A stretch of DNA of 6,045 nucleotides from Candidatus Aphodoplasma excrementigallinarum (GTDB taxonomy: Bacteria; Bacillota; Clostridia; UBA1381; UMGS1253), in NCBI GenBank assembly GCA_018713805.1, contig DVOF01000172.1:1-6045 (forward strand), written 5' to 3'. Every line of letters starts with the position of its first letter. Within the stretch, counting starts at the first letter, position 1. A model generated the notes under the pieces. That model did not search any database. It worked only from the letters and a program-made list of their open reading frames with translations, and was not told the origin of the DNA. A program made the position numbers and the translations under genes. Below, piece after piece: positions 6,043 to 6,045 of this stretch.

Positions 6043-6045
6043 CGT

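Overview
The window looks like chromosomal DNA from a Gram-positive anaerobe of the class Clostridia, probably a gut Oscillospirales/Ruminococcaceae-type genome. This is an inference from four things: coding sequence of roughly 55-65% GC in the lines sampled, strong AGGAGG-type ribosome binding sites, a DUF3784-type small membrane protein, and a copper-amine-oxidase-N-terminal-like domain. No species can be named from the sequence.

Layout from left to right. Bases 1-117 hold the 3' end of a plus-strand gene whose last 38 residues match the copper amine oxidase N-terminal-like repeat found in many secreted clostridial proteins. A rho-independent terminator follows at about 135-163. A well-formed promoter (TTGAAA, 17-base spacer, extended -10 TAGAAT) then drives an 840-residue gene at 309-2831. 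Its product fuses a xylose-isomerase-like TIM barrel (sugar phosphate isomerase/epimerase type) to a complete AMP-forming acyl-CoA synthetase. A perfect 23-bp inverted repeat that includes the stop codon closes the gene. A 107-residue DUF3784-like membrane protein (2897-3220) follows on the same strand and is clearly richer in AT. Converging from the other side, on the minus strand, is a full-length P2A-type calcium-transporting ATPase (3399-6011), which starts at TTG behind a strong ribosome binding site; the -10 box of its promoter lies at the right edge of the window. A bidirectional-looking terminator hairpin at 3346-3381 separates the two converging units.

The genes do not form an obvious single pathway. 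The calcium pump is an independent transcription unit. The DUF3784 gene may be reached by read-through from the synthetase gene, but the strong hairpin between them makes that uncertain. The most notable item is the fusion protein: both halves keep their hallmark catalytic residues, so one polypeptide could carry a metal-dependent isomerase, epimerase or dehydratase step and an ATP-dependent CoA-activation step. The substrate cannot be read from the sequence. No rRNA, tRNA, CRISPR array, insertion sequence or phage feature was seen.
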